64,000 nucleotides of DNA. Origin: Paratinospora sagittata. Lineage: Eukaryota; Streptophyta; Magnoliopsida; Ranunculales; Menispermaceae. This document shows, one piece after another, positions 10,666-21,643 of the stretch (positions within the stretch are counted from its first letter, which is position 1; every line of letters begins with the position of its first letter). The stretch spans positions 12,795,116 through 12,859,115 of the forward strand of contig CM069602.1 in assembly GCA_035771175.1 (NCBI GenBank), written 5' to 3'. Position numbers and translations under genes: made by a program. Below the pieces are notes generated by a model. That model did no database searches, was not told the DNA's origin, and worked only from the letters and a program-made list of their open reading frames with translations.

Positions 10666-12399
10666 TTGCTTGAACGAAGTAACAAAAAAGTTAAGATGAA
10701 TGTGGATGGAGTGGAAGCGGATTTGTCGCCGATGGCGGACGTAGATATGGTGGAGGAGACTCAGGCATGCAAGGAGAATGCTGAGGGGAATGGGATGTTC
10801 GCCCCCTTGCCAACATTTAGAGACAAACTTTTGGGCTATACGGGACGGATGGATGATAGCGAGACGTCCGATGAGGATTGGACCTCAGATGATGAAGGAG
10901 AGATGGGGGCTGAGGAGTCCGAGTCCGAGTCCGAGTGTCCAGTCATTCACATATCCAAGGAGGAGAAGAGGCGCTTACGTCGCCCATGGAGACAGACACT
11001 TATTATCAAATTGTTGGGCAGAACAATTGGATTTACATTCCTGTTACGTAAGATTAAGGCCTTATGGCGTCCGAAGGCTCCTATTGATTTAGTTGCTATT
11101 GATCAAGACTATTTTCTTGTCAAGTTTGCCTCCAAGGAGGATTATGAGTATGCAAAATTTGAGGGCCCATGGATGATCTTTGATCATTATCTGACAGTGC
11201 GGCAATGGCATCCTAATTTTGACCCGGGGCAGGAGAACATGGATAGATTGTTGGTGTGGGTGCGAATCCCTTGTCTCCCAATTGAATACTATGACTATGA
11301 TTTCCTCATGAAAGTAGGGGCGCGTATTGGTCGTCCGGTGAAGATTGATGATGCAACAAGCACCGTCTCTAGGGGGAAGTTCGCGCGTATATGTGTGGAG
11401 GTAGATATAACCAAGCCACTTCTATCTAAATTCACTTTGCGACGTCGGGTTCGACGGATTGAATACGAGGGGATCCATTTAATTTGCTTTGATTGTGGAT
11501 GTTATGGGCATCGAAAAGATGCGTGTCCAAAGAATGAGGGCCAAGAGACGCCTCATCACGGTGGACCGGCGGAAGTGCTGGCCGAAGATGTTAGAGATGT
11601 GGTCGGAGTTCAATCTAGGCTGGCTGAGCCTCCGGTGAATCAGGAAATAACCGAAAGTTATGGGCCATGGATGTTGGCTTCTAGAAGATCTCGTAGAGGT
11701 ATGACCAAAACTGAAAATGGAAAGAGTGGGAGAGCTGGACGTGATCCTCGGGACATGCCACTGTTTGGTGCTAAACAAAATGCTAGTTTTCAGCAACATA
11801 GTTCTCGGTATGCGGCATTAGCGGTTGAGGATATTCCTGAGGAAAATATTGATAGTGATCAACGAGATGGGCTGCATCTTGATAAGGATATTGGCGTGCA
11901 CATGGGCTCAGGGATATCACTTAATGAATATGTCAAGAGTAAAGGGAGAAGGTCCAATCTGCAAATAAATACTAAGGAAGTGGATAATGGCCAACGCACT
12001 CAAGTGGCTGTAGAGACCAGCAATGCGGTTCGAATAAAGAAGAATTTACTGACTCGTGACATCACTTCTATCTCTTCTCAGTCCAAGCAAGCTGCCGCTG
12101 CGGAGGAACATATTGTGGTGCGTGGGTCCAATAGAGGTCAGCTGATTTCTCGATCGGTGGTCTCTCATCCCCAGCATCAGGTTGAGAACATGGAGGGTAT
12201 TCATCCTACAATTAATTTGATACCAGAACATCATCAAGATCCTCCTATTGTGGTGGATTCTGGGCATGTTCCTGCTATTGGTAGGCGGAAACTTGGTGGA
12301 ACAAAAGCTAATCTGGTGGGGGTGCATAACGAAGCTCCTAGTGACAAGGATGAATCGCTTGGGAGGATGGATATTGTTGATGGAGGGTTCTCCTCTTAA
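10666..12399 (+). CDS. LINE ORF1 protein, N-terminally truncated
   Basis: Open for 577 codons from the element's 5' edge, but without its native ATG; the frame's first codons are TTG CTT. The first in-frame ATG is at 10696. It has the DUF4283-type domain and the CCHC knuckle CFDCGCYGHRKDAC at about residues 274-287. It is nearly identical to ORF1 of the left-hand copy apart from scattered substitutions, the extra VVDSGHVPAI segment and one more Glu-Ser pair. Role in the element: RNA binding and particle formation. Confidence 0.85.
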   Translation: MLERSNKKVKMNVDGVEADLSPMADVDMVEETQACKENAEGNGMFAPLPTFRDKLLGYTGRMDDSETSDEDWTSDDEGEMGAEESESESECPVIHISKEEKRRLRRPWRQTLIIKLLGRTIGFTFLLRKIKALWRPKAPIDLVAIDQDYFLVKFASKEDYEYAKFEGPWMIFDHYLTVRQWHPNFDPGQENMDRLLVWVRIPCLPIEYYDYDFLMKVGARIGRPVKIDDATSTVSRGKFARICVEVDITKPLLSKFTLRRRVRRIEYEGIHLICFDCGCYGHRKDACPKNEGQETPHHGGPAEVLAEDVRDVVGVQSRLAEPPVNQEITESYGPWMLASRRSRRGMTKTENGKSGRAGRDPRDMPLFGAKQNASFQQHSSRYAALAVEDIPEENIDSDQRDGLHLDKDIGVHMGSGISLNEYVKSKGRRSNLQINTKEVDNGQRTQVAVETSNAVRIKKNLLTRDITSISSQSKQAAAAEEHIVVRGSNRGQLISRSVVSHPQHQVENMEGIHPTINLIPEHHQDPPIVVDSGHVPAIGRRKLGGTKANLVGVHNEAPSDKDESLGRMDIVDGGFSS

Positions 12400-12461
12400 A
12401 GCCGTGCTTGTCAATTTTTTGGTCTTCGGTAGGGGTGGGTAGCCTATTTTTTCTTGTTTTT

Positions 12462-15400
12462 ATGGATTTTATGATCTGGAATTGTCAAGGGGCGGCTTCG
12501 AAGGAGTTTCACCGTTCCCTGAAAGATCTGCTTAAGATGCATAAACCAGGCATACTGGGGTTGTTAGAGCCCAAAGTGAGTGGATTTCAGGCAGATTTTC
12601 GCTGTAAAAAGCTAGGTTTTGATGAATGGGTTCGGGTAGAATCATTGGGTTTCAGTGGTGGTATTTGGGTGTTCTGGCATAGTTCTTGTCAAATAAATAT
12701 TATTGCTACTCATCCCCAGTTTATCCATATGAGGGTTCGGGATAGTAGTATGCATCAGTGGTTGTTATCTGTGGTTTATGGTAGTCCTACAGCCAGCTTG
12801 AAGAAGCTGTTATGGAGGGATCTTAATAAGAATGTATTTGATATGAGTGAGCCTTGGATTATTGCGGGTGATTTTAATGCGGTGGTATGTTCCGAAGAAG
12901 TTAGTAGTGGGAATGCTGTGGCTCATCATGGCAGCTCTGGTTTTGGGGATTGGATTTTTGATCATGATTTGCTGGACATGGGATTTTCCGGACAAGCCTA
13001 TACTTGGAGTAGGGGTATAGGGTATCAGTTTAAGGGAGCTCGCCTGGATAGAGTTTTATGTAATTTAGCTTGGAGGCATATGTCTGAGGACGCTAGAGTG
13101 ATTCACCTTCCTAAACATCACTCCGACCATGTTCCTATCTTGGTTCGTTTAAAGGGTTCAAGTGCCACTGTGAGGCCAACGCAGTTTAAATTTCAGGCAG
13201 CTTGGCTGACTCATCCGGGATTTTACAAAGTCATCAAGGAGAATTGGAGTCGTGACCGATCTTTGGATACAAATAATCGGCATATAGCCTCGGTTCTTAC
13301 TTCATGGAATAATACCGAGTTTGGGAGTATTTCTAGGAGGAAGAAGAGGCTCTGGGCGAGACTTGCAGGCATTCAACGTGTCTTATCTAAACACCCTACA
13401 CACCGTATTCATCTTTTGGAGTCTAAGCTTAAGAAGGAGCTGGACCTTGTTCTGTATCAAGAAGAACTTTCGTGGTTTCAGAAATCTAGAGCCGACTGGA
13501 TCCTTTCGGGTGACCGCAATACCAAGTTCTATCACGCTACTACAGTCATTCGTCGGAGTAGGAATATCATTGAGAGGTTAAAAGGTGCATATGGAAATTG
13601 GGTTTCAGATTCAGCTCAGTTAAAACATCTAATTCAAGATTTTTATACCAGGTTATTTTCAAAAGAACCTTGCGGGGATATGTCTGATTTTCCTAAATGG
13701 GGTTTTCCAATTCTAGATGGTGCTGTCATGGCAAGGATTCATCAGCCCTTTGAGATTGAAGAGATTCGTCAGGCTTTATTTGATATGGCTCCCTTCAAAG
13801 CGCCAGGCCCGGATGGTATTCATGCAGGTTTTTATCAACGCCTCTGGCCTACAGTGGGGCCTTATGTCTACAAGCTTGTTCAAGACTTTTGGGTGTCAGG
13901 AAAGCTTCCAGATGGGATCAATGATACTCTGTTGGTATTAGTACCGAAGGTTCAACATCTTGAATTATTGACCCAGCTTAGACCTATAAGTCTCTGCAAC
14001 GTGGGCTATAAACTGATTACAAAAGCTATGACAAATAGGCTAAAGATGATCCTCCCTAGTCTTGTTTCTCCCAACCAAAGCAGCTTTGTTCCTGGTCGCC
14101 AAATTACAGATAATGTCATTGTGTATCAAGAAGTCCTTCATTCAATGAGAACTAAGAAGAGTGGTGTATCTCATATGGCAATTAAGATTGATCTTGAAAA
14201 GGCCTATGATCGATTATCTTGGGATTTTATTGAAGACTCGTTGAAGGAGATTGGTCTTGGTGATGGGTGGATCCGAAATGTGATGCATTGTGTCTCTTCC
14301 TCTAGGATGTCGATTGTCTGGAATGGAGATCTTTTGGATTGTTTCTCTCCTGAGCGTGGAGTTCGGCAAGGGGATGCAATTTCGCCTTATCTTTTTGTTC
14401 TATGTATTGAAAGATTGGGTCATTTGATTAATGGGGCAGTGGAGCGAAAGGAATGGAAACCCATACAGCTTTCTCGTTATGGTCCTTCTATCTCCCACCT
14501 TTTCTTTGCAGATGATATGGTTTTGTTTGCGGAAGCATCTACAGAGCAGATAAAGGTTATTATGAAGTGCCTGGATTTATTTTGTGCGTGCTCGGGCCAA
14601 AGAGTTAACTACCAGAAATCTCATATATTTGTATCTCACAATGTGGAGCTTGCGGTGGCTCAAGACATATCTACTATCTCTGGTATTCCCCTTACGGACA
14701 ACTTGGGTCGGTATCTTGGTGCTCTCTCCATTCATGGGAGGGTCCGACCTGCTGACTTTCAGTACATCATTGAGAGAGTGACTACTCGATTGGAGGGGTG
14801 GAAGACAAAATTCTTGTCCTTTGCGGGTAGATTGGTTCTAGTTAAATCGGTGCTTAACTCTATTCCCATGTACATCATGCAGACTATGGTGTTACCAATA
14901 GGGGTGTGTAATACCATTGATAAATTAGTTCGACTTTTTCTATGGGGAGGGTCGAATGAGAAGCAGGGCGTCCACCTCATTAAGTGGGAAATCATCATCA
15001 AACCTATGGAGGACGGTGGTCTTGGCATTAAGAGTATGGCTTATATGAACTTGGCTTTTTTGGCCAAATTGGGGTGGAGACTAATTACAGATAAGAATAG
15101 CTTTTGGGCCAGAGTTGTTTCCATGAAGTATCTGCATCGGGAAGCTTCTATTGATAGGTTGCAGTCTAAGAATGGGGCTTCCAATGCGTGGCGGGGCATT
15201 GTTAAAGCCTCGCCTATTTTACGTAGCGGAGTGCGGGCTCTAGTTCGTAATGGTAAGGACACTCTTTTTTGGCTTGATACATGGGTAGGTGATGTGGCCT
15301 TAATCAATATGAAAATGCGGGATTTGAGTTTGGTGGAGATGTATAGGCCTGTCTCAAGCTATTGGGTGAAGGGCTCAGGGTGGGACTGGAATGCTCTATC

Positions 15401-16589
15401 AGGTTTACTCCCTTTTGAGGTTGAAAATAAACTTGCTGCTGTGCTCTTATGGGATGAGGAGGAGGTTGCATATGGCATATGTTGGGGAGCTTCTAAGAGT
15501 GGCATATTAACGGTGTCCTCTGCTTATACTATTTCTACTAGCACTCTTATGGGAGATCCTAATTCCCTTTGGAGGATGATTTGGAAGCTTAAAACTCCTC
15601 AAAGATGCAAGACTTTTTTGTGGATGGTTGCGCATCGAAAGATCATGTGCAATGCTGAGCGGATGAAAAGGGGTTTCACCATGGCATCTGACTGTATTGA
15701 ATGTGTGGGATGTATCGAGGATGTTGATCATATTTTTCGAAATTGCTCTAGAGCCGTGCAACTATGGAAGCGTCTATTGCAGCCAGTTGAGTATCATCTT
15801 CAGAGCAATTTGGATTTCCAAAGCTGGCTTGCTCATAATCTTGCTGGCGTTAATGATTGTAATGTCGACTATGACTGGGCTTCCTACTTTACAGTTGCCG
15901 TGTGGGCTCTTTGGAAATGGAGGAATGATTTAGCATTTCGTAATCTTCGTTTTCACTTCGAGTATAGCATGGCTTGGCTTAAAAGGAAAGTGGCTGAAAT
16001 CATTCATGCTTTTCGAGCCAAAGTGGCGGTCCATGATGATGGACTGATAGAGAGGGTGAAGATGGTAGGCTGGTGTGCTCCCAACCATGGTTGGACTAAG
16101 CTTAATACTGATGGATGTCTTAAGAATGCTTCATCGCGAGCAGGGGGTGGCGGTCTTCTCCGTGACTATCGTGGTTTGTGGTTGAGGGGGTTTGTGGCTA
16201 ATATTGGTTCTTGTACTACAACTGAAGCTGAATTATGGGCTGCTGTTCATGGCTTACGTCTTGCTTGGGAGGAGGGCCATAGTTCTATAGTTTTCGAAAC
16301 AGATTCGGCTATGGTGGCTGGTTGGTTAAAAGGCAACAGTATGCCGCAGCTAAGCCTTTCCAACTTGGTAAATGAGTGTAGAAGACTCCTTCAGAGAGAT
16401 TGGATAGTTCAAGTTGAGCACATTTACAGAGAAGGTAATAGAGCAGCAGACTATTTGGCTACTGAGGCTTTGAAGTTCAATCGGGGAGTGTGTATCCTGT
16501 CTTCCCCTCCCCGTGGGTTATTCAATATTTTGAGGGAAGATGCAACTGGGGTTACTTGGCCTAGGAGAGTTCGAGATGTAGTGTGCTAG
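12462..16589 (+). CDS. LINE ORF2 polyprotein: endonuclease, reverse transcriptase, RNase H
   Basis: A 1375-residue protein counted from the ATG at 12462. The frame is open back to a TTG at 12408, eight bases after the ORF1 stop. The ATG is preferred because plant LINE ORF2 proteins start just before the MIWNCQG motif. Order of domains: APE-type endonuclease (GDFNAV near 135, SDH at 221-223); reverse transcriptase with KAPGPDGIHAGFYQ, the RPISLCNVGYKLITKAMTNR block and catalytic FADD at 682-685; a zf-RVT region (LKTPQRCKTFLWM, with HIFRNC); and a C-terminal RNase H (KLNTDGCL with Asp near 1217, TTEAELWAA, FETDSAMV, REGNRAADYLA). All catalytic motifs look intact and no stop interrupts the frame. 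The protein would nick target DNA and copy the LINE RNA in place. Confidence 0.95.
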   Translation: MDFMIWNCQGAASKEFHRSLKDLLKMHKPGILGLLEPKVSGFQADFRCKKLGFDEWVRVESLGFSGGIWVFWHSSCQINIIATHPQFIHMRVRDSSMHQWLLSVVYGSPTASLKKLLWRDLNKNVFDMSEPWIIAGDFNAVVCSEEVSSGNAVAHHGSSGFGDWIFDHDLLDMGFSGQAYTWSRGIGYQFKGARLDRVLCNLAWRHMSEDARVIHLPKHHSDHVPILVRLKGSSATVRPTQFKFQAAWLTHPGFYKVIKENWSRDRSLDTNNRHIASVLTSWNNTEFGSISRRKKRLWARLAGIQRVLSKHPTHRIHLLESKLKKELDLVLYQEELSWFQKSRADWILSGDRNTKFYHATTVIRRSRNIIERLKGAYGNWVSDSAQLKHLIQDFYTRLFSKEPCGDMSDFPKWGFPILDGAVMARIHQPFEIEEIRQALFDMAPFKAPGPDGIHAGFYQRLWPTVGPYVYKLVQDFWVSGKLPDGINDTLLVLVPKVQHLELLTQLRPISLCNVGYKLITKAMTNRLKMILPSLVSPNQSSFVPGRQITDNVIVYQEVLHSMRTKKSGVSHMAIKIDLEKAYDRLSWDFIEDSLKEIGLGDGWIRNVMHCVSSSRMSIVWNGDLLDCFSPERGVRQGDAISPYLFVLCIERLGHLINGAVERKEWKPIQLSRYGPSISHLFFADDMVLFAEASTEQIKVIMKCLDLFCACSGQRVNYQKSHIFVSHNVELAVAQDISTISGIPLTDNLGRYLGALSIHGRVRPADFQYIIERVTTRLEGWKTKFLSFAGRLVLVKSVLNSIPMYIMQTMVLPIGVCNTIDKLVRLFLWGGSNEKQGVHLIKWEIIIKPMEDGGLGIKSMAYMNLAFLAKLGWRLITDKNSFWARVVSMKYLHREASIDRLQSKNGASNAWRGIVKASPILRSGVRALVRNGKDTLFWLDTWVGDVALINMKMRDLSLVEMYRPVSSYWVKGSGWDWNALSGLLPFEVENKLAAVLLWDEEEVAYGICWGASKSGILTVSSAYTISTSTLMGDPNSLWRMIWKLKTPQRCKTFLWMVAHRKIMCNAERMKRGFTMASDCIECVGCIEDVDHIFRNCSRAVQLWKRLLQPVEYHLQSNLDFQSWLAHNLAGVNDCNVDYDWASYFTVAVWALWKWRNDLAFRNLRFHFEYSMAWLKRKVAEIIHAFRAKVAVHDDGLIERVKMVGWCAPNHGWTKLNTDGCLKNASSRAGGGGLLRDYRGLWLRGFVANIGSCTTTEAELWAAVHGLRLAWEEGHSSIVFETDSAMVAGWLKGNSMPQLSLSNLVNECRRLLQRDWIVQVEHIYREGNRAADYLATEALKFNRGVCILSSPPRGLFNILREDATGVTWPRRVRDVVC

Positions 16590-16631
16590 TTGTTCTTGTT
16601 GGGTATTCCCCCTCTTTTCCTTTCCAAAAAA

Positions 16632-16644
16632 AAAGAAGGAATAA
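16632..16644. repeat. Target-site duplication, 3' copy (LINE)
   Basis: AAAGAAGGAATAA directly after the poly-A tail, identical to 10648-10660. The first three A bases cannot be told apart from the tail. Confidence 0.9.
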
Positions 16645-18492
16645 ATTTATATGAAAAAATCTCATAATGTTTCGTTCATATATATATATGATAGACATAA
16701 GATGAAAATAATATTGTTCGTGATATGTCCATTAATATTTTTACGTGTACATCGATATTTTTGAAAAATAGGGATCCGACACTATAGTTTGTGAAAAAGA
16801 ATTAATCTCATTGATGAACGAGAACTATTTGAATTAGAAATCCAAACACTAGTGTAAGATATGTTGGATATAAATGAATATTTCTATGAAAATATTTAAA
16901 GAAATAAATGGATTGGATGATGATATATATAGAAAATCCTTTAAAGATTTAAAATGCTCGAAGCAAATTATTTAGAATATGATTTTTGGAAGATTCAAAG
17001 TTGTTTGAATCAAAATTACGTAGTAGCGTAGTACATTGATATTTATATCATGTATACATAGCTTTAGTAAGTATTTGTGATCATATACATATTATAAAAA
17101 AAATAAAATTATTGATTTGTATTTATAAGGGCATATGTTGATTAGAAATTTTAGAGAATTTATTATTATTTCTTTAAAAGAAAAATATGCAATTAAGTTT
17201 AGAGAAAGAAAAAAAAAATTATTTGCAAATGAATTATTTTTCAATGAAATTTTTATCCCTTTAAGTAATTAGTAAAATGAAGGATTAAAAGAAATTAACT
17301 TTATATACATGGATAAAACATATCCATTGAGTTCTTTAATGGTTAATCACTTAAAATGAATGAAATTTTTTTTCCTCATTATGAATATGATAGAAAATTA
17401 TTTGGTTTTGAAGTATCAAGAGATCACGTTAGTTGCTATTAGGGAGGGACAAAACAATCAGACACGCCAATCGAGTCAAAACGATTTGATTGAAAAATAA
17501 CCAATGAGTCACGGAGAACCTAAAATCTAAATTTCAAAAACTTAGAACCTTTGCTATAAAAATCCAAACTTTCAAAACCCAAACTCTAAAAATCCCTTAT
17601 ATATATATATATCAGGCCCCTTGGTCTGCACTGTACTAGATTTAAAATTTCAAATTTGTTCAGTATAGTTCTTTTATTTTTCCATTTTGTCTTAAACACT
17701 GGTAATTTTGTTTTGTAACCTAGATTTGAAATCAACTAAATTGAAGGGGCAGCATGGTACAGTAACTTCGCTGAAAAAGCGCGCTGCTAATTATTTGTCT
17801 TATGCAATTGAATAATGAAGTATTGTAGTTTACATTACAGCGTCTCAATCACTTTAACATTCAATAATTAAGTGAAATAAGTTGGTCTAAACTTGGTTGA
17901 GTTGAGGAAAAGGAAAACATTGCTCAAATAATTATACCATTCTTAACTATTTTAATTCGTATTATTTTAAGACCAGGATCAGTCAAGCACAGAATTCCAT
18001 TTCGTGAATCCTTCTTCTTCTTTTTTGTTTTAATGTTAAGCTTGCAAGAGCTACTTCTTGCATTCTGTAGGATAATTTTCAACCCTAATTTATCTCAATA
18101 AAGGAATTTCTGCCCATGAATGATAGCTGCAAGCACGGTAGAAAGCATGCTTAAATTGGACCTACTGCACAAGTAAGATATACATGTAAAAGGGCATCAG
18201 ACTCCTATCACTGCAGGGTCTAGGTCTAGAGAAAAGGCAATGAATGCAACCTTACCTCCACAATGGAGTGATTGTTTTAGATTAGAACCTGTGATCTCTA
18301 AGACATAATGGGACAACCTCAATCATTACACCAAAGCCCGCCCTTTGACTAAGAAATACATGTGACCTTTAAAATATAAAACTCGTATATGCATGGTTTC
18401 ATGGAATGGTACTGAAACTACAAAGATGTGATTGTTCCAGAGTAGAGAATACTCAGTATCTTTTCTTGGAGGGAAATGTAATGCAAGATTCA
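16645..18492. other. Continuation of the AT-rich decayed element, then intergenic DNA
   Basis: To about 17450 the sequence is like that left of the LINE and still has short inverted repeats, for example AATATTT/AAATATT near 16878-16897 and AAATC/GATTT near 16935-16950. After that it is ordinary intergenic DNA. No gene is supported. Confidence 0.45.
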
Positions 18493-20022
18493 TCAGCTGC
18501 TCCTTAATACCGGAACTTTGCGTCTGGTAGATAGTATTTCATTCAGTCTTGTGACTTGGTCCAAGAGTTGGCTAATTTTCTGCAAATTAGTAATTGACAT
18601 TTAAGTAGGCATGATTTCATAATACAAGAGATGAAGAATAAAATTAAATTAGCCCATGCTTGAAATATTCATCATCATCATCATCATAATTTTATTCCAA
18701 CAATATAAGAATGAAACCATGTTTTTCATTGAACTCTACTTAAAGCCACGATCAATCCAAATGGCTGCAGAACTTCCCTCAGCATTGAGTCTATACATCC
18801 TTTCAGTCTTCTTACATTGTTGGCTAATACAAAGCTTTCGACAGACCATAAACTAAATTCAAACTCTTTTCAGTTAGGACCTTGAGATCTATATCTAAAC
18901 TGCAGTAAATTTGGTGAATTGAGACAGAATCATCCAAAGCCACAGGCTATTCCTAATATTTAGAGGGTAACCATGAACACCAAAGCCCTTCCCAATTTAT
19001 TGTATCTCAAGCCATAACTCTGGCCATAACATTCATAATCTTGCATATTTATATCTATTCTGATCTCTATATTCATGTTAAGTTTCACTTCATCTTGCTC
19101 TTTCAGAGCATCTAACTAGATAGCAAACAGCTCTAAAGCTGTTAAATCATCATGGTAAAAGCCCAAAGAATTAGCTCAAAGCCCTCAACTTTCACTAGAA
19201 CTTCCTCTTCTAATGTTGGACTATCAGTATCTGACCTCAGTTTTGAAGCACAAAAAAATGACTATATTTTCAACTTCAATAAGGAATCAAATGGGTACCC
19301 TGGACCTAACAAAGAGTCCGGTGGCAAAACAAGATCACTGTAGCTGACCCCAGAAAGGTGGGATAGGGCCAAAATCAGAGAAATATGCTGTATAAGATTT
19401 CCTCACATTAACCAGTTTGCATAAATTGCAAAGTTGTAATCAGTTCCTTCTTGTGGCAGCAGACCCACCTACCTTATCCTATTGTAAGAGGCATTTCATC
19501 AAACATTTAGAGCTCAATTTCAAATGGGCATCAATACCATAAAACAAGGCTTCATTTTAAAAAGCAAGAACCACGTTTACCTCATTTTGCTCCCGCAGCA
19601 ATAGAATCAAACGATCTCCCTTCTCTTGCCTCAATCTTCGACGCCATCTCTGCCACCGCAGGTACCACAACGACGTCAACAACGCCGCAGCGATGCCGGT
19701 GGCAGCGGAAAACGCCCAATTCGGCCCTCTCCGAGACCGCACCAATGAACCAATGTAGAAGAGCTTGGAACCCAGCATCTCAAACCCTAGTCTCAACCGA
19801 TTAATCAACATGCCACCCAGTATTTGGAACCGGGAATTGAACAATGGGACCAATGCCCTTCTCGAATCAATATGAAATGGTGAAGATGGTGGGTCCTCAT
19901 CTGGCTCATCATCTGGGCCCTCTTCTTCTTCTTTTTCTTCTTCACCACCATGATCTTGTTGCTGTTGCTGTTGTTGGAGGGAGATGTGGAGGTTTTCATG
20001 GTTGGAAGGAGGGAAAATGGAG

Positions 20023-20059
<37 letters not shown>

Positions 20060-20204
20060 TGTTAGTATAATGTTGGGTGTCCAACACTTCCCATCTTATG
20101 TGGGATTGGACAAGTGAATTGGGTGGGACCTGTTCCCAATCTCTCGGAACTTGAGACCTTTCTTCTGCTTCTGCTTCTTCTTCTTCTTCTTTGTTCTTCT
20201 CCAT
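18493..20204 (-). CDS. Acid-rich single-pass membrane protein, function unknown (two exons)
   Basis: Exon 1 is 20204-19581 (208 codons from the ATG) and ends at a donor (GAG|gtaaac). Exon 2 is 18579-18493 after an acceptor (tttgcag). The 1001-bp intron is phase 0 and the joined product has 236 residues. Exon 2 encodes KISQLLDQVTRLNEILSTR then RKVPVLRSS. From memory this resembles the C-terminus of a small plant family of unknown function (Arabidopsis At1g16840-like), in which a REKDEKINQLL motif spans the same place. The N-terminal half is full of Glu and has a run of 12 Asp and one of 7 Gln. A membrane segment lies near residues 165-184 (AFSAATGIAAALLTSLWYL), followed by a very basic stretch (RWQRWRRRLRQ). 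That suggests the acidic N-terminus and short C-terminus lie on opposite faces of a membrane. Which membrane is unknown. Confidence 0.75.
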
Positions 20205-20975
20205 TTCATTTCTTGCTTTTTTCAGCTCTGTTTTCTCACATATACCACCCCTAACGAAGAGAAACTGTCTTCAGTTTCAGGTAGTTTCTTCGTACAATTC
20301 ATCTCATCTCAGGTTTATTTATTTATTTATGTTACCTCCCTTTTGTTAACTTGATTCCTCAAGGACTCCCTAGAGATATTATAATAATCAGTCACCTCCC
20401 TAGGCTCTTGACCTTGTAATATATCCTTTGTATTAACTTTTTTTTTTTTTTTTTTCATTTCCAAGATTGCAAATTACAAGGCTTATTATATTTAGCTCAA
20501 CTTGGTTTTTTTTTTTCTTAGTAATTCAGATAATGTCGAACATGTAAATCCACAATCTATACGTCGTTCGATCAAAAATATTAAGTTGACTTTTAAATTA
20601 TAAGTTAATAACAATATCTTAATCCCAACTTCATGTCATAGTTGATTTGGTTAAATTTTGCATTGGCTCCTAATTACCCAACATAACTCTCTTTATTGAT
20701 TTGGCCGTGAAACTGGATATGTTTAAAGATATATGCAAATATACTGAGCTAATTAAATCTTTATATATAATAATTATTTAAAAGATGACACAGGAAATTT
20801 TCCATTTGAACTCGCCCAATGAAATTGCTTTATTTTTTTTGCCATGAAAGAAATTTATGGATTAATCACTGATAAAAATTCTTCATTGGTTCGATTACAG
20901 CTAATAATTTTTTATTTTTTATTTTATATGTGCGAGTGAGTAAAGAGGGCATGTTAGAGTGTTTTTCTAATTTAT

Positions 20976-21643
20976 ATAATTAAGGTAGGAGGTCATTAAC
21001 TAGATTTTTTTATTTATTTAAAAAAAACTCTCTATTTTAATTGATTGACATTTGATTCGCAAATGCCTCATCCGTAAATACACCGCCAACTCCAACCCAA
21101 TAAACAACAACAGAAAATAGGCCGATCAAATCGTCTTCTTTTCTTCTCCATATTATCTCTTCTTAAAGAATTTTTTTTTTTTTTGTAAGATTTTCAAAGA
21201 TATTTTGATGAGTTAGTTGATATTTTGGGGTAGAAGACTAAAAAAAAATCTCTGCTCTTTGCTCCTTCGTGTAACAAAAGCTGATCAATGGAAAGTCCAT
21301 TTCTAAACCCATTAATCCATAACAGAGTGATGACCCACCAATTACACAAATTTTTAGCGTGCAGAATACTCTTGTCGAAGTAGCCGCCTTTAGTGGTAAG
21401 AGCCTTTGTCTGCTACGTATTTATAAAACCATTGCCTTTTATGACTCAAATCTATGACTTGCTCAATATCTTTCAATACTAGCAACCATCTGTTTTAACA
21501 CTTCATTGACCCAATAATTCACAATATAGTGATGACCCACTAATTACACAAATTTCTAACGTGGAGAATACCCATGTCGAAGTAGCCATCTTTAATATTT
21601 GTAAGTGTCTTTGTGCTACGTATTTATAAAACCATTATCTTTT
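20976..21643 (+). repeat. Direct repeat, copy 1
   Basis: Starts ATAATTAAGGTAGGAGG and is matched at 22312 (offset about 1336 bp). It holds two ~200-bp sub-repeats, each with GTGATGACCCAC and GCTACGTATTTATAAAAC (starting near 21322 and 21521). Confidence 0.8.

Larger units (their letters stand above)
10661..16634 (+). mobile_element. L1-type LINE, 5'-truncated, ORF2 intact
   Basis: About 6 kb between 13-bp target duplications, ending in a 9-base poly-A tail (16626-16634). The first bases match codons about 32-33 of ORF1 in the left-hand copy, so the leader, its promoter repeats and the ORF1 start are missing. This is the usual result of incomplete reverse transcription. ORF1 and ORF2 are otherwise open. 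The perfect duplication and open frames point to a recent insertion, but without its promoter the copy probably depends on outside transcription. Confidence 0.95.

Noticed and set aside
17750..17800. Possible shared element between 17760-17790 and 22250-22285 (CTTCGCTGA...GCGCGCTG)
   Set aside because: The match is about 25 bases with mismatches and no defined ends; not enough to call a repeat family.
19805..20065. Met-, His- or Asp-run frames over the 5' part of the membrane-protein gene
   Set aside because: They are other-frame readings of the GAT/ATC repeat; only the Asp-run frame continues into a protein with a membrane segment and a matching second exon.
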